DNA of 64,000 bases from Spirirestis rafaelensis WJT71-NPBG6 (lineage in GTDB: Bacteria; Cyanobacteriota; Cyanobacteriia; Cyanobacteriales; Nostocaceae). Under the pieces are notes generated by a model. The model did not search any database. It had not been told where the DNA came from and saw only the letters and a list, made by a program, of their open reading frames with translations. The translations under genes and the position numbers were made by a program. The DNA is taken from assembly GCA_019359015.1 (NCBI GenBank), contig JAHHID010000019.1:1-64000 (forward strand), given 5' to 3'. Positions 44,214 through 53,329 of the stretch are shown here, piece after piece. Position 1 is the stretch's first letter. The number at the start of each line of letters is the position of its first letter.

Positions 44214-45512
44214 ATGCTTAGATTTACAAGGCTAGTTGAAAAGGCATTTGTTGTATTTTCTCTTTTTATTTCAACAGCTGCTTTGATACCTGTGCTTTTA
44301 GAAAGTCCAGATGGTAGTATTCCGCAAGACCCTTATAGTCCCTTACTTTTTATGGGGATTTATATGGTAACTCTGCTTTTACTGGTGACACAGCGAAAAA
44401 GTTTTTTGCTGGTTGCACAGAAAGACTTTTTAATTTGGGTATTGGTAGGAATTGCATTAGCATCAGCAATTTGGACTGTAGCACCAGATATAACCCTACG
44501 CCGTAGTTTATTGTTGTTAGGAACAACTCTATTTGGCATATACCTAGCTATGCGCTACAGCTTGCGAGAGCAACTACAGTTATTAAGCTGGGCGCTAGGT
44601 TTGGTAATTTTACTTAGTATTGTGTTTGCCATAGCATTGCCATCTTACGGTTTGATGAGCATTCAAGAAGGAGGCGTTCACGCAGGTGCTTGGCGTGGTG
44701 TAATGTCGCACAAAAACCTCTTGGGACGGTTGATGGTTTTGAGTAGCGTGGTGTTTTTGTTTGTTGCACTTTCTGATTCAGTTCTTAACAGTAAATACCG
44801 CTGTATTCCGTGGATAGGCTATGTTTTTTCCATTGTTTTAGTAGTCCGTTCTACATCCAAAACTGCCATAGTTGTGTTTGTAGCGTTGATGATAATTATG
44901 CCCTTGTATAGAAGTTTGCGGCGTAATTATAACCAATTAGTACCGATAGCGATCGCTCTCATTCTTGTAGTAGGAAGTGCAGCTATTTTGTTTGTCGATA
45001 ACTTACCCTTCATCACCAGTGCATTAGGGAGAGATTTGACATTAACAGGACGCACCGAGTTATGGAGCGTAATGCTTGAACTCATTCAAGAACGCCCTTT
45101 ATTAGGCTACGGATTCAATGGCTTTTGGAGAGATTGGGATAGCGATGTCACCGCTTATCTTTGGCGTACACTGCAATGGGAATGTCCCTACGGTCATAAC
45201 GGCTTCATGGATTTATTGGCGGAATTAGGTATATCAGGATTAGCTGTATTTTTATTGAGCTTAACAACAGCTTATATCCAAGGAGTACGCTGGTTAAGAA
45301 TTACCAAAAATGTAGAAGGGCTGTGGACATTAATGTATTTAAGCTTTTTGGTAATTTATAACATCAGCGAAAGTACCCTTTTAGCTACTAACAGCATCTT
45401 TTGGATATTATATGTATCTACAATTTTTTCAATGGCTATAGAGTCACAACAAGCTCAAATTTACAGTTATGCAACTGGAATTTTACAAGAAAAAGAGCCA
45501 AATTTTAGATAA
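44214..45512 (+). CDS. O-antigen ligase/polymerase-like membrane protein
   Basis: ATG 44214 is one codon after a TTG; the product has 432 residues and about 11 membrane helices. A large loop near 270-320 contains the conserved GRTELW...ERPLLGYGFNGFW and HNGFMDLLAELG, the signature of WaaL/Wzy family proteins. It likely polymerises or ligates the repeat unit of the locus. It is the first gene of the plus-strand arm, ending 9 bases before the next gene. Confidence 0.88.
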   Translation: MLRFTRLVEKAFVVFSLFISTAALIPVLLESPDGSIPQDPYSPLLFMGIYMVTLLLLVTQRKSFLLVAQKDFLIWVLVGIALASAIWTVAPDITLRRSLLLLGTTLFGIYLAMRYSLREQLQLLSWALGLVILLSIVFAIALPSYGLMSIQEGGVHAGAWRGVMSHKNLLGRLMVLSSVVFLFVALSDSVLNSKYRCIPWIGYVFSIVLVVRSTSKTAIVVFVALMIIMPLYRSLRRNYNQLVPIAIALILVVGSAAILFVDNLPFITSALGRDLTLTGRTELWSVMLELIQERPLLGYGFNGFWRDWDSDVTAYLWRTLQWECPYGHNGFMDLLAELGISGLAVFLLSLTTAYIQGVRWLRITKNVEGLWTLMYLSFLVIYNISESTLLATNSIFWILYVSTIFSMAIESQQAQIYSYATGILQEKEPNFR

Positions 45513-45521
45513 GGAGAAAGG

Positions 45522-46451
45522 ATGCTAATTTCAGTATGTATAGCCAGTTATAAGCGTCCCGAAGGATTAAACCGCTTGCTAACTGGTCTAAATAAGCTAA
45601 CTTTTAAAAAATGTGAAACTCCAGAAATAGAAGTGATTATTGTTGATAACGATGTCACTGGCTCTGCGAGTAAAGTTTGTACAAATCAACTGCTTAATTT
45701 CAAATGGAAAATGAAATATTCCATTGAACCGCAGCGTGGTATTTCTTATGCGAGAAATAAAGCGATCGCCTGCGTTAACAAAAATGCAAACTTCATCGCT
45801 TTCATAGATGATGACGAAGTTCCCCACCCATCTTGGCTAGATGAACTTTTATCAGTTCAGCAAACACATAATGCAGACGTAGTAACTGGACCTGCATTAC
45901 CGCACTTTATCAAATCAGACGTGCCTAATTGGGTTATCCAAGGTAAATTTTTTGAGCCACAACGTTACCCTACAGGACATCCGCTGAAAGTTGCATTTAC
46001 CAACAACGTACTAATTCGCTCCTCAATTTTACACAACATAGATAAAATTTTTGATGAGCGTTTTGCACTCAGCGGTGGTGAAGATTCGCACTTTTTCATG
46101 CGCCTCTACCGTGCAGGATATAAACTAGTGTGGGCAGATCAAGCTTTAGTTTACGAGTGGATACCCGAAAGCCGTACTAACATTAAATGGATACTCCAAC
46201 GCGGTTATTTAGGTTGGAGCAGACACAGCTTTTGTGAGCGGGAACTTTACCCTTCAATTATCCTACTCGCCATACGCATCACCAAAGGAATCGCACTAAT
46301 TACTCAAGGATTATGCTTCATCCTTCCCTCTCTTTTCTTCGGACAGCATCAATTTATTAAAGCATTGTTACGTATTTACAAAGGTGTAGGAACCTTAGCA
46401 GGTATTGCAGGAATGCGCTACGAAGCCTACAAAATAACTCAAGGAATATAA
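45522..46451 (+). CDS. GT2 glycosyltransferase
   Basis: AAGGAGAAAGG lies just before ATG 45522. The 309-residue GT-A enzyme has SVCIASYKRPEGL, the metal-binding FIDDDEVP and a SGGEDSHFFMR catalytic segment; the last 50 residues include a hydrophobic stretch (TQGLCFILPSLFFG) that may bind the membrane. It adds one sugar of the repeat unit, identity unknown. It is co-transcribed with the ligase-like gene. Confidence 0.87.
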   Translation: MLISVCIASYKRPEGLNRLLTGLNKLTFKKCETPEIEVIIVDNDVTGSASKVCTNQLLNFKWKMKYSIEPQRGISYARNKAIACVNKNANFIAFIDDDEVPHPSWLDELLSVQQTHNADVVTGPALPHFIKSDVPNWVIQGKFFEPQRYPTGHPLKVAFTNNVLIRSSILHNIDKIFDERFALSGGEDSHFFMRLYRAGYKLVWADQALVYEWIPESRTNIKWILQRGYLGWSRHSFCERELYPSIILLAIRITKGIALITQGLCFILPSLFFGQHQFIKALLRIYKGVGTLAGIAGMRYEAYKITQGI

Positions 46452-46674
46452 GCAAGCAGCAATTATCAAAACTTGAATCTAACTCTTCAACATAGATTCT
46501 CTTTTCTTGGCGTTATTGCCGTTCTTGACAGTTCGTTAAACAGGTGCATCTCAACTCATCTCCTGCAATTGTGAGAAACCAACTCTTCAAGACATCTCAC
46601 AAATTATTTAACACGTTTCAACGCGGATTTAAGCACGAAGAGTGCTTACTACTTAAAAACTCCAAGCTTACGTA

Positions 46675-47820
46675 ATGAAAATATTATACTTAACAACCGT
46701 CCTTCCTAGTAAAAGAACAACAGGCGGTGAAATTGCATCACAGGCTTTTATTGATGCTCTTCAACATAATGGACATGAAGTTTTAGTTCTCGGATATCAG
46801 CGCCAAAGCAGTATTTTTAAACCAAAAAACAATGAAATATCCATCGCCCCAAGACACATAGAAACAGAAAAATCTCGGCTTTATCCCATGCTTTGGATGA
46901 GTTTAGGAATATTAAAAAATCTCCCTTACTCCTCAGCAAAGTATTATTCCCAGAAATATATCAATCAACTCAAAAGTATTTTAAAAAAAGAAAAATTTGA
47001 CATCTTAATAATAGATCATGCCCAAATGGCATGGTTAGCACCTTTCATTAACAACAAAGCAAAAATTATATTCATCGCTCATAACGTTGAACATGAAATA
47101 TATCTAACGCAATTAAAAAATTCTCAAAGCCAGATATCACAACATATATATCAGCGAGAAACTTACCTCATCAAAGATATGGAAGAGAATTTGGCTAGAA
47201 CAGCTACACAAGTTTGGACATTTACAGACTATGATGCAAGCTACTTTCGAGACATCAATAAAACAACTAAAACTTTCCATCTACCTTCTAGCTTAAAAAT
47301 ATCGCCACATCAACCTACAATCAAAAACTTTGACATTGGTATTATCGGCTGTTGGACATGGAAAGCCAATAAATTAGGACTTAATTGGTTTTTAGAAAAA
47401 GTTTACCCGCACTTACCCACAAACTTGTCAATTCAAATTGCTGGGTTAGGTGCCGAATGGTTGCGTGGAAAGTATCCTAATGTCAACTATTGCGGTTTTG
47501 TCCCAAGTGTCCAAACATTTATGGCACAAGCGAAAGTATTAGCAATTCCCTCTATTAGTGGGGGTGGCGTACAGATAAAAACTTTGGATGCGATCGCTTC
47601 AGGTTCTCCTCTAGTCGCAACACCTACTGCATTACGTGGCATATCTGAATATCCCTCTTCAGTCAGAGTTGCCGAAAAACCAGAGGAATTCGCTAATAGT
47701 TTGGTTCAATTATTAGCTTTAAACACAATACCAGATATTTGTACCGAAGCGATCGCCTGGTCAGAAAATCGCCAATCGACATTTTTGGCGGATATTACTT
47801 ATGCCATAAATCATCTTTAA
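46675..47820 (+). CDS. GT4-type glycosyltransferase
   Basis: The 381-residue protein starts MKILYLTTVLPSKRTTGG, with HNVEHEIYL in the acceptor half and donor-domain signatures IAGLGAEWL, NVNYCGFVPS and SISGGGVQIKTLDAIASG. The last corresponds to the nucleotide-sugar-binding ExxxxE region of GT-B enzymes. A 223-base gap with no gene precedes it; the next gene follows after 18 bases. The sugar is unknown. Confidence 0.85.
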   Translation: MKILYLTTVLPSKRTTGGEIASQAFIDALQHNGHEVLVLGYQRQSSIFKPKNNEISIAPRHIETEKSRLYPMLWMSLGILKNLPYSSAKYYSQKYINQLKSILKKEKFDILIIDHAQMAWLAPFINNKAKIIFIAHNVEHEIYLTQLKNSQSQISQHIYQRETYLIKDMEENLARTATQVWTFTDYDASYFRDINKTTKTFHLPSSLKISPHQPTIKNFDIGIIGCWTWKANKLGLNWFLEKVYPHLPTNLSIQIAGLGAEWLRGKYPNVNYCGFVPSVQTFMAQAKVLAIPSISGGGVQIKTLDAIASGSPLVATPTALRGISEYPSSVRVAEKPEEFANSLVQLLALNTIPDICTEAIAWSENRQSTFLADITYAINHL

Positions 47821-47838
47821 TACATTAGCAATATATCA

Positions 47839-49026
47839 ATGCAACGACTGAAATCAATATTATGGGGAAGCTTCGCAGTCAAAATTGCCATTGGCTTCAT
47901 CTTAGTTTTACTGTCTACAAATCTCTACCTTTTTTCGCCACAGTTCCCCAGCAGCACACAAGCCGCAGCTACTACTATTGTCTTACCCTTATCTACTCGT
48001 GGTTCTCAGATTATTGATGCTAAAGGCAAAATTGTCATGCTGCGCGGCATCAATTGGTTTGGTATAGAAACTAACATTCATGCACCTCATGGTCTTTGGA
48101 GCAGAGACTATAAAGACATGCTGGCTCAAATTAAAAGTTTGGGCTACAACTTCATCCGCTTACCCTATTCCGTAGAAGCACTGCGTTCTCAAAACATCAG
48201 TGGTATTAACTTTTCAATCGGTGCAAACAAAGATTTACAAGGCAAAACTCCCCTTGAGGTGATGGATTTAGTTATTCAGCAGGCTAAACGCCAAGGTTTG
48301 CTGATTCTGCTTGATAGCCACTGCCTTAAAGATGACCGTATTTCTGAATTATGGTACGGTGACGGATTCACTGAGAAAGACTGGATTGACACTTGGACGA
48401 TGCTGGCAAATCGTTACAAAAAATACACCAACATTATTGGAGCCGATCTGAAGAACGAACCCCACGGTAGTGCTAGTTGGGGAACTGGAAACCAAGCTAC
48501 AGACTGGCGATTAGCAGCAGAGCGTGCGGGAAATCGAATTGTAAGTATAAACCCAAATTGGCTAATTCTCGTTGAAGGAATCGAGAAAAATGTGCCCGGT
48601 CAAAAACAGTCAAATTACTTTTGGGGTGCAAATCTCGAAGGTGTCCGCAAATATCCAGTGCGTCTGAAAGTAGCCAAAAAGCTAGTATATTCTCCTCACG
48701 AATACGGTGGTTCTAATGTGTCGTGGTTTGCAGATCCGACATTCCCGGCAAACCTTTATCAACGCTGGGAAACTGGATTTAATTATATTGCCACTCAGCG
48801 TATTGCCCCAATTTTAATTGGTGAATTTGGTGGATATTTTGTAGATAACAAATCAAAAGAAGGAATTTGGCAACGGTTTCTTGTCGATTACATTGCTAAG
48901 AAAAAGCTTAGTTTTGCTTATTGGTGTTGGAATCCCAATAGTAAAGGTACTGGTGGAATTTTACTAGATGACTGGCAAAATCTAAACGCTCCCAAACAAA
49001 AACTTTTAAACAAATTATTGAAATGA
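47839..49026 (+). CDS. Exported GH5-family glycosidase (cellulase-like)
   Basis: The 395-residue protein has an N-terminal hydrophobic segment (about 10-30) ending near SSTQAAA, a signal peptide or anchor. It then shows the (beta/alpha)8 motifs of GH5: GINWFGIETNIHAPHGLW, LKNEPHG (acid/base Glu) and LIGEFGGYF (nucleophile Glu); both catalytic residues are present. Close relatives cleave beta-1,4-glucans, but specificity is not readable. Lying inside an exopolysaccharide operon, it could trim or release the polymer made by its neighbours, as glycosidases do in some Wzy or cellulose-type systems. Confidence 0.9.
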   Translation: MQRLKSILWGSFAVKIAIGFILVLLSTNLYLFSPQFPSSTQAAATTIVLPLSTRGSQIIDAKGKIVMLRGINWFGIETNIHAPHGLWSRDYKDMLAQIKSLGYNFIRLPYSVEALRSQNISGINFSIGANKDLQGKTPLEVMDLVIQQAKRQGLLILLDSHCLKDDRISELWYGDGFTEKDWIDTWTMLANRYKKYTNIIGADLKNEPHGSASWGTGNQATDWRLAAERAGNRIVSINPNWLILVEGIEKNVPGQKQSNYFWGANLEGVRKYPVRLKVAKKLVYSPHEYGGSNVSWFADPTFPANLYQRWETGFNYIATQRIAPILIGEFGGYFVDNKSKEGIWQRFLVDYIAKKKLSFAYWCWNPNSKGTGGILLDDWQNLNAPKQKLLNKLLK

Positions 49027-49062
49027 ATCAATGAAACTCATACGTAGGTTGAAATAGCCTAA

Positions 49063-49225
49063 GAGGATGTTTGAAAAGCTATTTTTGTTACCAAAAGTAT
49101 TTAATACCCCCCCAACCCCCCCTTTCCAAGGTTGGGCAAATAGACTCTTAAAGCCCCCCTTTACAAGGGGGGTTGGGGGGTAATGTCAAAGTTGATGTGT
49201 TATGTGAGACTTTTCAAACATCCTC
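49063..49225. mobile_element. Mini inverted-repeat element, family GAGGATGTTTGAAAAG, copy 2
   Basis: A 163-base unit with perfect terminal inverted repeats GAGGATGTTTGAAAAG / CTTTTCAAACATCCTC, TAA outside each end, and C-rich/G-rich inner arms. It is nearly the same as 30325-30486 and in the same orientation. It fills most of the gap after the GH5 gene. Confidence 0.9.
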
Positions 49226-49321
49226 TAAGTCCGCCTAATCGCGGACTTTGTTTATGTGCCTGGAAACTCCGCGACTTCCAGTCGTCAGCGATGCTACAAA
49301 ATATCAATATAAGAATTTAGC

Positions 49322-50443
49322 ATGTCAAAGAATATCAAGCCACGCATTTTAATTGTATCGATGAGAAACTTGCATTCTCAAGCTTTTCGCTCTGCCGAGT
49401 ATGAATTTGAAGATGCAATTTGTACTTTTGATTATGCTGATATGCTTACGCCGGAATTTGCTTCTGGTTTCTCTCCGCAAATAAATAAAAAGTTAGCGAA
49501 TTACGCGGGATTAATTCTAGGTAACGGCAAGCTTTTAAAATCAGGTTGTCGAACATCGATTGTAGATAAAGAATATGATTTATTATTTTTTATCTGCCAG
49601 CACTTTTGGGACATTACTTGTATAAATTCAATAAAACGCTGGCGAGACAAGTGTGATAAAGCTGTTTTATGGATAGATGAAATATGGGCTAAAGAAGTTG
49701 TAGAACATAAGACTAAACTTTGTTTGGAACTTGGCAAAGATTTTGATTATATTTTCACTACTCAAGCCAAAAGTGTTGAGGCGATCGCTAATTTACTTCA
49801 GCGTCCTTGTTACTCTCTACCTTATGCTGTGGATGCGATAAAATTTTGTCCTTATCCGCTTCAACCTGAAAGAAATATTGATGTTTATAGTATCGGTCGT
49901 CGTTCGCCAATAGTACACAAAGCTTTAATAGAATTAACAAAAAAAGACAACTTTTTATATTTATATGACACTCTCAAGGGTCTGCAAATGATGGACTATA
50001 AAGAACATCGAACTTTATATATTAATCTAATTAAAAGAAGCCGTTATTTTATCGCTAATAAAGCAAAATTTGATACCGTTAATCAAACAGGTAATCAAGA
50101 AGAATTAGGTTCACGCTTTTTTGAAGGAGCAGCAGGTGGAGCGGTGATGGTTGGAACTCCTCCAATTTGTGAAGCTTACACTACTTATTTTAATTGGCAA
50201 GATGCAGTAATTGAAATTTCCTATAATGCCGCTGATATAGCTGATATCATAGCAGAACTTGACGCACAGCCTGAACGCATAAAGAGAATACGTCAAGACA
50301 ATATTATTAACTCCCTATTACGCCACGACTGGGTATATCGCTGGAGCCAAATATTAGATAAAGTAGGACTAGAACAGACACCAGAAATGTTATCTAGGCA
50401 AGCTAATTTAAAAAACTTAGCCAATTTAGTAATAAAAGCATAA
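49322..50443 (+). CDS. GT-B glycosyltransferase of the CgeB type
   Basis: The 373-residue protein has VDKEYDLLFFICQHFWD in its first half and the pair VYSIGRRSP ... GSRFFEGAAGGAVMVGTPP typical of the Glyco_trans_1_2/CgeB family (spore and surface glycan transferases). The glutamate-rich donor site (FFEGAAGGAVM) is intact. It lacks a signal peptide. It belongs to the plus-strand arm, after a mini-element insertion, and ends before a hairpin. Confidence 0.78.
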   Translation: MSKNIKPRILIVSMRNLHSQAFRSAEYEFEDAICTFDYADMLTPEFASGFSPQINKKLANYAGLILGNGKLLKSGCRTSIVDKEYDLLFFICQHFWDITCINSIKRWRDKCDKAVLWIDEIWAKEVVEHKTKLCLELGKDFDYIFTTQAKSVEAIANLLQRPCYSLPYAVDAIKFCPYPLQPERNIDVYSIGRRSPIVHKALIELTKKDNFLYLYDTLKGLQMMDYKEHRTLYINLIKRSRYFIANKAKFDTVNQTGNQEELGSRFFEGAAGGAVMVGTPPICEAYTTYFNWQDAVIEISYNAADIADIIAELDAQPERIKRIRQDNIINSLLRHDWVYRWSQILDKVGLEQTPEMLSRQANLKNLANLVIKA

Positions 50444-50492
50444 ATTAGCCCAAATAACAGATTTACAAAGTTAACAACTCAATCTATTATTT

Positions 50493-50510
50493 AGCCCGCG
50501 CAGGCGGGCT
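50493..50510 (+). terminator. Hairpin after CgeB-type gene
   Basis: AGCCCGC and GCGGGCT form a 7-bp GC-rich stem with a four-base loop followed by TTGTCTG. It belongs to the dispersed palindromic family of 5228-5352 and could stop transcription from either side. Confidence 0.6.
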
Positions 50511-50548
50511 TTGTCTGTATAGCCGCGACTTATAGTCGCTAGGGATTA

Positions 50549-51337
50549 TTACAATCTATCAGCAATTTCCCAAATTCTACTATCACCCTTGCGGTCTTTT
50601 TTGATAAACAACTTGATTTTTTGCTTAAAAAGTAGTAGAAAGAAAAACACATCATCTACTAAATATCTTTTCCATAATCTTTGAGGTTCACTTAATAACC
50701 TAAACAACCATTCTAATCCTACTTCACTCATCCATTTTGGTGCTCTTTTTACATTGTCCGCTTCAAAATCAATAGTTGCCCCTAATGCCATAAATATTTT
50801 TATAAATGGCAAACTATCTTTGTACTTATATATCCACTTTTCTTGTTTTGGAGCACCGACTCCTACCACCAAAACTGTAGCGCCCGAATTATTAATCATG
50901 TCAATTATATTTTGACATTCTTTTTCATCATGTTCAAACCCAAAAGGCGGAGAATATGTAGCAATTACCATATTTCTGCCTATTTTTTTATTTATCTTAT
51001 TTTGAGCCGTAAAAGCTACTCCTTTACCTGCTCCTAAAAGAAAAATTTTTATTTCCTCGTTCTTCTTATGGTAATTGTAGAAAGCAGGAAATATGTCGGA
51101 ACCTGAGATTTTTTCTTTGATTGGTGTTCCGAGGAATTTGGATGCATAAATTAGGATCTTACTGTCACAAAGGTTATAATCACTAATGCTGTATGCTTGC
51201 AAAAATTCCGGGTCTTTTTCGAGTTTGATTAGATGATCGACATTGGGCGTAAACACTACCCCCGATTCTAAGTTTTCTAAAAACTCTGCCTTTGACAAAT
51301 TGTCAAATTCCAAGTTCAGAATTTTAACTTTCTTCAT
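50549..51337 (-). CDS. WecG/TagA/CpsF-family glycosyltransferase
   Basis: I start at ATG 51337 (AGGG upstream, MKKVKILNLEFDN), giving 262 residues, and discard 30 unconserved upstream codons. The family motifs are present: FTPNVDHLIKLEKDPEF, the catalytic-region LCDSKILIYASK, LGAGKGVA, VVGVGAPKQEKWI, and RAPKWMSEVGLEWLFRLLSEPQRLWKRY. Such enzymes add the second sugar (for example N-acetylmannosaminuronate or ManNAc) to a lipid-linked GlcNAc. It closes the exopolysaccharide locus but on the opposite strand. Confidence 0.92.
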   Translation of the reverse strand: MKKVKILNLEFDNLSKAEFLENLESGVVFTPNVDHLIKLEKDPEFLQAYSISDYNLCDSKILIYASKFLGTPIKEKISGSDIFPAFYNYHKKNEEIKIFLLGAGKGVAFTAQNKINKKIGRNMVIATYSPPFGFEHDEKECQNIIDMINNSGATVLVVGVGAPKQEKWIYKYKDSLPFIKIFMALGATIDFEADNVKRAPKWMSEVGLEWLFRLLSEPQRLWKRYLVDDVFFFLLLFKQKIKLFIKKDRKGDSRIWEIADRL

Positions 51338-52400
51338 GGTAGCGCCCTGCATGTAATAACTAAGTTTCAACTTGTATACACAAAAAACAATATACTGTGA
51401 AGTGTGAGGAGAAGTTTCAAGACTCAATATTGTTCTTTGAATGTTTAGGATTTTCTAGGTAGAGATATTTATGATCAGATATGAACACAGTAAATATCTG
51501 GCAGTACATGAAAGCCAATTAGTAGCAGTTACATCAATTGTGGATAAACATTCATTAGCCGCGATATCTAACAATCGTGCAAATTTACATGGGTAAACAA
51601 CCATGCAAAGCTGGCTCACCCCGAATCTGTTTTATCTACGCCCTTATTTATCACTAACAAAATTAGAAGATTTAACCACACAATCTGTAATGTTATAAAC
51701 TAATTCAAAACTAAGTAAGTTGAAGAGCAATATACTTTTGGTTTTGATTTATCAAATTTTTGCCGTAGATAAAATTTAAGCTTACAGGAAATTTTCTATG
51801 ACTTAAATTTGACAATAATTGATAGATTAACATAAAAGATAAAAAGAGAATACTAGCTTTACCTATTTTTCATGAAATAAATATGAAGTTCAGTAGCTAT
51901 AAAATCAAGAAAAGCTTGATTTTTAGGAACTTTACCTGTTTTTACTTGCAGTACTATGGCGATCGCAAAAGTGAAAAATTTGTAAAGCAGAGTCCAGAGA
52001 ATGGCATAGTCGATTAATGTGAAAACTACTGTAATCCAATTTTTCTTGGGGAGCCAGTGCGGGGCAAAAAGAACTGTCTTCTCAGCACGAGCACACTTTC
52101 ATGCGGAGGCATCACCACAGATGAAAATGGGCTTTCACTATCCCTAACTGCTATAGAGATGGACACACCAGAAAGTGTCTACTCCCCATTATCCTAGGAA
52201 GGATAAATATACTTAATTTTTGTCACCCGTTAAATTTACGATATATTACTCCATTTGATGGTGTCAGATATTAAGTACTTTCCCCCCAATTAAGTATGTA
52301 GGAATTGATTTTTTGGTGTTAAATTTTGAATATTGCCAAAAGTTGACTCGAAACAACGAAACCTATTATCTAATCTGGCAATATTTTTTGAGGAGTGAAT
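51338..52400. other. Long intergenic region with a possible structured leader
   Basis: About 1.06 kb without a convincing gene. Most is AT-rich; the part 52045-52200 is distinctly less so. It contains GGGGAGCCAGTGCGGGGC, GCATGAAAGTGTGC-type complements and GCGGAGGCATCACC, and the inverted repeat TTATCC-TAGGAA-GGATAA at about 52189-52206. Two short ORFs (about 42-44 codons, starting near 51883 and 52019) have no support. It could encode a small RNA or a long leader of the outer-membrane gene downstream. Confidence 0.4.
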
Positions 52401-53240
52401 GTGAATACTATTTTTTTTCGTAAACGTGTTTTTTGCCTGACCAGTGTAACTCTGGCAGTTCTAGGTAGCGGTTTATCTGCTGTTGCTCAGACAGTACCAG
52501 CGGTTCAACAATCAACTCAGCTATCCACAACTGAAGTGTCTGTTGACCAAACGAGTGCTGGGGTAGAGACTCAAAGCCAAAACTTCTCTACTGTCTCAGA
52601 AGGCAATCCAGTTTTGGTATCAGATTCTACAACTTCGCAACACTTCCCAGGCATCACTACAGAGGAAACTGCTAATCCAATAGTCACACCTGTTCCCGGA
52701 ACAACGTCAACCTCATCTGCGGCACTAACTGGTCAGTACTCAGAAACGCAATTTCAAGCGTCTGTGCCTAAATATGATTCTCAGGTGGCACAAGCGGATA
52801 TTGATCCGGGTAGACCTACCCGTGGTGGCAGCAGCTATGTTGGTCTCGCTGGCAACATTGGTATAAGTGGTGGTGACTCATCTTTGGGCGACGGCAATTT
52901 TATGGTAATTAGCAAAGTGGGACTGTCAAATGCCATATCGGTACGACCATCGGCTGTGATTGGCGACAATACTACTTTTTTGATTCCTGTTACTTACGAC
53001 TTTTCCTTCCAGCAGGCAGCAGATCCATTTAGCGAACCATTACCGATCGCTCCTTATGTCGGAGGTGGTGCAGCGATTAAAACTGGGGATGACACTCAAG
53101 TCGGCTTTTTAGTATCTGGTGGCGTTGATGTGCCTCTAAATGCTCAATTTACGGCAAATGCTGCTGTAAATGCCGCATTTTTTGATGAAACCGACATCGG
53201 ATTGTCAATTGGAGTTGGTTACAACTTCGGTCGCTTCTAA
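52401..53240 (+). CDS. Outer-membrane beta-barrel-like exported protein
   Basis: The start is an unusual GTG at 52401, favoured by AGGAG five bases before it (a GTG at 52395 overlaps that site). The 279-residue product has a signal peptide ending near AVAQT. A 110-residue serine/threonine-rich, probably disordered region follows, then a barrel-like domain (from about 143, SYVGLAGNIGISGGDS) of alternating hydrophobic strands ending in VGYNFGRF, with the C-terminal aromatic typical of outer-membrane barrels. Its function is unknown. Confidence 0.75.
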   Translation: MNTIFFRKRVFCLTSVTLAVLGSGLSAVAQTVPAVQQSTQLSTTEVSVDQTSAGVETQSQNFSTVSEGNPVLVSDSTTSQHFPGITTEETANPIVTPVPGTTSTSSAALTGQYSETQFQASVPKYDSQVAQADIDPGRPTRGGSSYVGLAGNIGISGGDSSLGDGNFMVISKVGLSNAISVRPSAVIGDNTTFLIPVTYDFSFQQAADPFSEPLPIAPYVGGGAAIKTGDDTQVGFLVSGGVDVPLNAQFTANAAVNAAFFDETDIGLSIGVGYNFGRF

Positions 53241-53329
53241 AAGTAATAGGTAATTGGGCAATAGGCAATGGGCATTGGGAATAAAACCAAATCTATGAAC
53301 CCATGCCCTATGCCCCATTACCTAACTTT

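Noticed and set aside
52045-52200. Group II intron or known riboswitch.
   Set aside because: I looked for the intron domain V signature and for glutamine, cobalamin and c-di-GMP riboswitch cores and did not find them.
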